Assembly: GCF_000499525.1 (NCBI RefSeq)
Contig: NZ_HG529274.1
Coordinates: 1 to 38,118, forward strand
Reading direction: 5' to 3'
Length of the DNA stretch: 38,118 nt
Source: Faecalimicrobium dakarense
GTDB taxonomy: Bacteria; Bacillota; Clostridia; Peptostreptococcales; Peptostreptococcaceae
The translations under genes and the position numbers were made by a program. The notes under the pieces are model-generated. The model was not told the DNA's origin. It did not search any database and saw nothing but the letters and a program-made list of their open reading frames with translations. Below are positions 34,631 through 38,118 of the stretch, piece after piece (position 1 is the stretch's first letter; each line of letters starts with the position of its first letter).

Positions 34631-36157
34631 ATGGGGATAGTTGTTTTAGGTGAAAACATAAAAATAGATGATGTTGTAAATGTAGCAAGATATGGATATA
34701 AGGTAGAATTTTCTAAGGAATATATAGATAGAGTATTAAAGTGTAGGAAATTAGTGGAAAAATTCTCGGATAAAGAAAAAGCAATATATGGAGTAACTAC
34801 AGGTCTTGGAGATAATTGTAATAAATATATACCTATTAAAGAGAGAGAAATAATACAAAGAAACAATATACTATCTCATGCTACATCTCTAGGAGAACCA
34901 ATAGATGATGAATGTGTAAGGGCTATAATGTTTGTTATGCTTCAACATATGGGGCAAGGATTTTCAGGTATAAGGCTAGAGACGCTAGAACAAATGAAAA
35001 CCTTGCTTAATAATAATATTACACCAATAGTACCTAAACATGGTTCAGTTGGGTATTTATCTTTAGAGGCACATATTTCATTGGTATTGATTGGAGAGGG
35101 AAAGGCAAAGTATAAAGGGGAAATAGTAAGTGGCAAAGATGCTTTAAACAAAGTAGGATTAAAACCTATAGTATTATCTACAAAAGAGGGATTAACATTA
35201 TTATCTGGAACTAGTTCAGTAACTGGTATTACATCACTATCTTTATATGATGCTATAGTATTAGCAAAGACTAGTGATATATCAGCAGCAATGTCTCTAG
35301 AAGTACTAAAAGGAACACTAATGGCTATGGATGATAGACTAATGCAGGTAAGACCTCATAAGAATCAGATAAATACAGGCTACAATATAAGAGAGATTTT
35401 AAAAGATAGTGAGATAATAAAAGAATATGAAGGGCATAGAGTACAAGATGCACTATCAATTAGGTGCATACCTCAACTTCATGGAGCTTGTAAAAAAATA
35501 ATACAGGACGCAACAATAACTTTAAATACAGAACTTAATTCATCAGTAGACAATCCTCAAATATTTGATGATGGAAGTGATGAAGGTATAGCTATAATGG
35601 GATGTAATGCAGATGGTTCTTATGTAGGGATAGCAGCAGATACATTAGCAATAGCAGTTACAAATCTTATGAAAATGAGTGAGAGAAGAACTGATAGAAT
35701 GCTAAATAGACATGTTAGTGAATTGCCAGCATTTTTAAATAAAAATCCAGGTCTTAATAATGGGCTTATGATACCACAGTATACATCAGCTGGAATACTT
35801 GGAGAGATGAGAGTTTTATCACATCCTGCTACTATTGATAATGTTGTAACTTGTGCAAATCAAGAGGACTATGTAAGTATGGGATATAATGCAGCATTAA
35901 AGTCATATGAGTGTATATCTCTTGCAAAGTATATAGTGGCAATAGAGCTACTTTGTTCAACACAAGCACAAGGATTTTATGAAAAATTAAGTCCATCAAA
36001 GGCAACTAAAAAAGTTTGCAATGTTATTAGAAAAGGTGTAGATTTTATAGAAAATGATTGTAATATGTATGAGCCTATTGAGTATATTGCAGATTTAATA
36101 AAGCATAATAAGATTGTTGATGAAGCGGAAGAAGTTATTGGTAAACTTAAATTTTAA
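34631..36157 (+). CDS. HAL/PAL-fold lyase lacking the MIO-forming Ala-Ser-Gly, paralogue 2 (ergothionase-like?)
   Basis: 508 residues, paralogue of the gene at 30847. It keeps YGVTTGLGDN (53-62), QDALSIRCIPQLHGA, SVDNPQIF, QYTSAGI and CANQEDYVSMG. The cofactor stretch is GSVGYLSLEAHISLVLIGEG (138-157): against HAL (GSVGASGDLAPLA), ASG alone is deleted and the text then continues in register. The active-site Asn of LLNGT is Ser192 (LLSGT), unlike paralogue 1, so the two may differ in substrate or one may be an auxiliary subunit of a mixed tetramer. It ends the operon before the terminator at 36166. Confidence 0.85.
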   Translation: MGIVVLGENIKIDDVVNVARYGYKVEFSKEYIDRVLKCRKLVEKFSDKEKAIYGVTTGLGDNCNKYIPIKEREIIQRNNILSHATSLGEPIDDECVRAIMFVMLQHMGQGFSGIRLETLEQMKTLLNNNITPIVPKHGSVGYLSLEAHISLVLIGEGKAKYKGEIVSGKDALNKVGLKPIVLSTKEGLTLLSGTSSVTGITSLSLYDAIVLAKTSDISAAMSLEVLKGTLMAMDDRLMQVRPHKNQINTGYNIREILKDSEIIKEYEGHRVQDALSIRCIPQLHGACKKIIQDATITLNTELNSSVDNPQIFDDGSDEGIAIMGCNADGSYVGIAADTLAIAVTNLMKMSERRTDRMLNRHVSELPAFLNKNPGLNNGLMIPQYTSAGILGEMRVLSHPATIDNVVTCANQEDYVSMGYNAALKSYECISLAKYIVAIELLCSTQAQGFYEKLSPSKATKKVCNVIRKGVDFIENDCNMYEPIEYIADLIKHNKIVDEAEEVIGKLKF

Positions 36158-36165
36158 GAAATATA

Positions 36166-36207
36166 GCTAGTGATAGTATAAAGAATACTACATCACTAGC
36201 TTTTTTA
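36166..36207 (+). terminator. Intrinsic terminator of the lyase operon
   Basis: GCTAGTGAT.AGTAT pairs with ATACT.ATCACTAGC around a short loop, followed by TTTTTT. Confidence 0.9.
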
Positions 36208-36339
36208 CGTACTATGGCATTATATTAAATGAGTATATGATATAATTGTTATATATTGTAAAAAATCATAATAATATCTATAGCAAAATGTGTTACAAAT
36301 ATATTTTTAACTTATGAAGTGAAAGGAATATAAGTAAAT

Positions 36340-38070
36340 ATGGAAGTTAATCACAAACTATTTGATACTATAGATGAAGCAGTATTTGTTCTAAAGGACA
36401 AAAACGTGAAATGGATAAATAAATATAGCACTAGGTTCTTTGATAAAAATCAAATCTTGAACATAAATTTTTATGAATTATTTAATATAAATGACAAAAT
36501 AAAAGAAAATCAAATCTTAGACCACAACTCAGGTAGAAAATTCAAAATAAAATACACTGAATCTGAAGATTTAAACTCTGAAATAATTATTATGAAATGT
36601 ATCAATGATTATAAAGATGATAAAGTTAAGCTTCATTGTCTAGAAAAAGTAGTTGAATCAATAGACAATGGAATAGTATTAAGTGACTTAGATGGAAAAA
36701 TAGTATTATACAATAAATGGCAAGAATATTTAGATGATAATAAAAAAGAAGAGGTACTAGGAAAGAAATTATGGGAAGTATATGATTATGGTCATGAACA
36801 TAAGTCTGAACATCAAATGGTATATAAAACTAGAACACCAATAAAAGATGCATACAAAGTATTTTCACATAGATATGCCCACTATAGTACTTATCCTATA
36901 GAACTAGAAGATGATGTAGTGGGAGTTTTCTCCGTAAGTACAAATGAAAAAATTCTACAGGATTTACTATTAGAAACTATAGAAATAAAGAGGCAAATAG
37001 TAAATAGAAATATAGAAAATACAAAAAAATATGACAATAAAAACGGAACAAGATATGAGTTTTCATCCATAGTAGGAGGGGAAAAAATAAGAAATCTAAT
37101 AACCTTATCTCAAAAGATAGCCTTATTAGAAAGTAATATTTTAATTATAGGAGAAACTGGAACAGGAAAAGAAGTGTTCGCCCAAAGTATACACAACTAT
37201 GGAAAAAATAAAAATGAACCATTTATTCCAATAAACTGTGCAGCTATACCTGAAAACTTACTTGAAAGTATTCTATTTGGCACAGTAAAAGGATCCTATA
37301 CAGGAGCAGCAGACACAGCTGGATTGTTTGAAGAAGCAGGAAGAGGAACAATATTTTTAGACGAATTAAACTCAATGCCAATATCTATGCAAACTAAACT
37401 ACTTAGAGTAATACAAGAGCGTAGAACCACAAGAATAGGTTCTAGCAAAATGTACAATATAGAATGTAGAATAGTCACAGCAATAAACGAAGAACCTAAA
37501 GTATTAATAAATGACAATAGATTAAGACAAGACTTATTTTACAGAATATCTAGTTTAACAATAAAAATACCACCACTTAGAGAAAGAAAAGAAGATATAG
37601 AATTATTAACTAAATTTTATATATCAAAATATAATATAAGACTAGATAAAAGTATAGAAGGAATCAATGAAGATGTACTAAAAGTACTAAAAAAACACAA
37701 CTGGCCAGGAAATGTTAGAGAGTTAGAACATATAATAGAAAACTTATTTATAGCCTGTGAAGATAATAAAAAGATAATAGATTTAGATTGTTTAACTGAG
37801 TACATAAGATATGAACTTAACTTAAACAATAATGAGAATGAAGATGTTTATATAAATAAAACAAAGGTTGAGGATTACTTTAATATAGATTTACATGAAG
37901 ATACTAAAGAAGACTTATCCTTAACAGAGATTTTAAATAACATTGAAAGAAAAATAATAGTTAACGTATTAGAAGAAAATAATTGGAACATATCCAAATC
38001 TTCTAAACAATTAAACATAATAAGACAAAGTTTAATTTACAGAATAAAAAAATTAGACATTGCAAAATAA
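36340..38070 (+). CDS. PAS-domain sigma-54-dependent transcription activator 2
   Basis: 576 residues, same plan as activator 1: N-terminal sensor, PAS at about 105-215 (VVESIDNGIVLSDLDGKIVL), AAA+ with Walker A GETGTGKE near 271, loop GSYTGA near 318 (GAFTGA with a Ser for Ala and a Tyr for Phe), Walker B IFLDEL, LRERKEDIELL, and a Fis-type HTH at the end (ISKSSKQLNIIRQSLIYRIK). ATG stands behind GAAAGGAATA. It is beyond the terminator of the lyase operon and reads towards the end of the window, where a 17-bp palindrome follows its stop; it probably controls the next operon. Confidence 0.9.
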   Translation: MEVNHKLFDTIDEAVFVLKDKNVKWINKYSTRFFDKNQILNINFYELFNINDKIKENQILDHNSGRKFKIKYTESEDLNSEIIIMKCINDYKDDKVKLHCLEKVVESIDNGIVLSDLDGKIVLYNKWQEYLDDNKKEEVLGKKLWEVYDYGHEHKSEHQMVYKTRTPIKDAYKVFSHRYAHYSTYPIELEDDVVGVFSVSTNEKILQDLLLETIEIKRQIVNRNIENTKKYDNKNGTRYEFSSIVGGEKIRNLITLSQKIALLESNILIIGETGTGKEVFAQSIHNYGKNKNEPFIPINCAAIPENLLESILFGTVKGSYTGAADTAGLFEEAGRGTIFLDELNSMPISMQTKLLRVIQERRTTRIGSSKMYNIECRIVTAINEEPKVLINDNRLRQDLFYRISSLTIKIPPLRERKEDIELLTKFYISKYNIRLDKSIEGINEDVLKVLKKHNWPGNVRELEHIIENLFIACEDNKKIIDLDCLTEYIRYELNLNNNENEDVYINKTKVEDYFNIDLHEDTKEDLSLTEILNNIERKIIVNVLEENNWNISKSSKQLNIIRQSLIYRIKKLDIAK

Positions 38071-38074
38071 AAAC

Positions 38075-38091
38075 TGTATAAAAACTATACA
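38075..38091. promoter_or_regulatory. Palindrome TGTATA-N5-TATACA after activator 2
   Basis: A perfect 6-5-6 inverted repeat directly behind the stop codon, the same geometry as the two sites at 29683-29719 but with other half-sites. It is a likely enhancer site of activator 2 for an operon beyond the window edge. It lacks a T-tract, so a terminator is less likely. Confidence 0.5.
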
Positions 38092-38118
38092 CAAAAAAAA
38101 GGATAAAATTTATACATA

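Noticed and set aside
30847-36157. Canonical histidine utilisation (hut) operon
   Set aside because: No urocanase, imidazolonepropionase or formimidoyl enzyme is present, and both HAL-like proteins lack the Ala-Ser-Gly triad.
36214-36232. TGGCATTATATTAAA as a sigma-54 promoter for activator 2
   Set aside because: The -12 half (TTGCA) is absent; only the TGGCA part matches.
1-38118. CRISPR arrays, tRNA or rRNA genes, insertion sequences
   Set aside because: No regularly spaced repeats, no clover-leaf or rRNA-like GC-rich stretches and no transposase or integrase frames were seen on either strand.

Overview
The window is very AT-rich, with a strong preference for ATA isoleucine codons, GGAGG-type ribosome binding sites and some TTG starts. 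It looks like chromosomal DNA of a low-GC anaerobic Firmicute of the class Clostridia. The PAS/AAA+ sigma-54 activators and a HesB-type selenoprotein would suit Peptostreptococcaceae or Clostridium, but genus and species cannot be fixed from this DNA.

Layout. (1) 1-860: a stand-alone LexA/UmuD-type S24 autoprotease with no visible DNA-binding domain, between two near-identical terminator repeats. (2) 1274-4828: a large unrecognised protein, split by a one-base shift, plus a coiled-coil partner. (3) 5087-8696: a two-gene unit in which a methylase-specificity fusion with a degenerate catalytic motif (NIPF) precedes a DUF4209 protein with an RNxxxH (HEPN-type) motif. Two identical-format palindromes lie upstream. 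(4) 8815-15901: a type I restriction-modification locus hsdM-hsdM-hsdS-hsdR with two different methylase subunits and a frameshifted hsdR. (5) 15.9-18.5 kb: a short decayed ORF, an unknown coiled-coil protein and a GIY-YIG/DUF4357 protein. (6) 18.8-22.6 kb: XRE repressor and MazG-like pyrophosphohydrolase, divergent from a phospholipase-D/helicase protein followed by a HIT protein. (7) 22.7-27.9 kb: an ABC exporter behind a MerR-type promoter, a secreted alpha/beta hydrolase, a lipoprotein with a broken start, a coiled-coil protein and an in-frame-TGA selenoprotein of the HesB/IscA family. (8) 27.96-38.07 kb: two sigma-54 activators around an operon of 4Fe-4S protein, two paralogous HAL-fold lyases, a sodium:solute symporter and two small unknown proteins.

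How the parts fit. Regions 2-6 form an anti-invader island, with type I restriction next to at least one candidate abortive-infection unit (region 3). Region 8 looks catabolic: a solute is imported and cleaved by two HAL-like enzymes that both lack exactly the Ala-Ser-Gly triad that forms the MIO cofactor. That points away from histidine deamination and towards elimination of a better leaving group, as in ergothionase. The operon has a textbook -24/-12 promoter and two tandem 17-bp palindromes upstream as likely activator sites.

A recurring oddity is that three genes, and possibly a fourth junction, are restored by adding one A to an A-run. This suggests homopolymer undercalling in the assembly, or real frameshifts or slippage. 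A separate single-base C insertion may explain the short decayed ORF of region 5.
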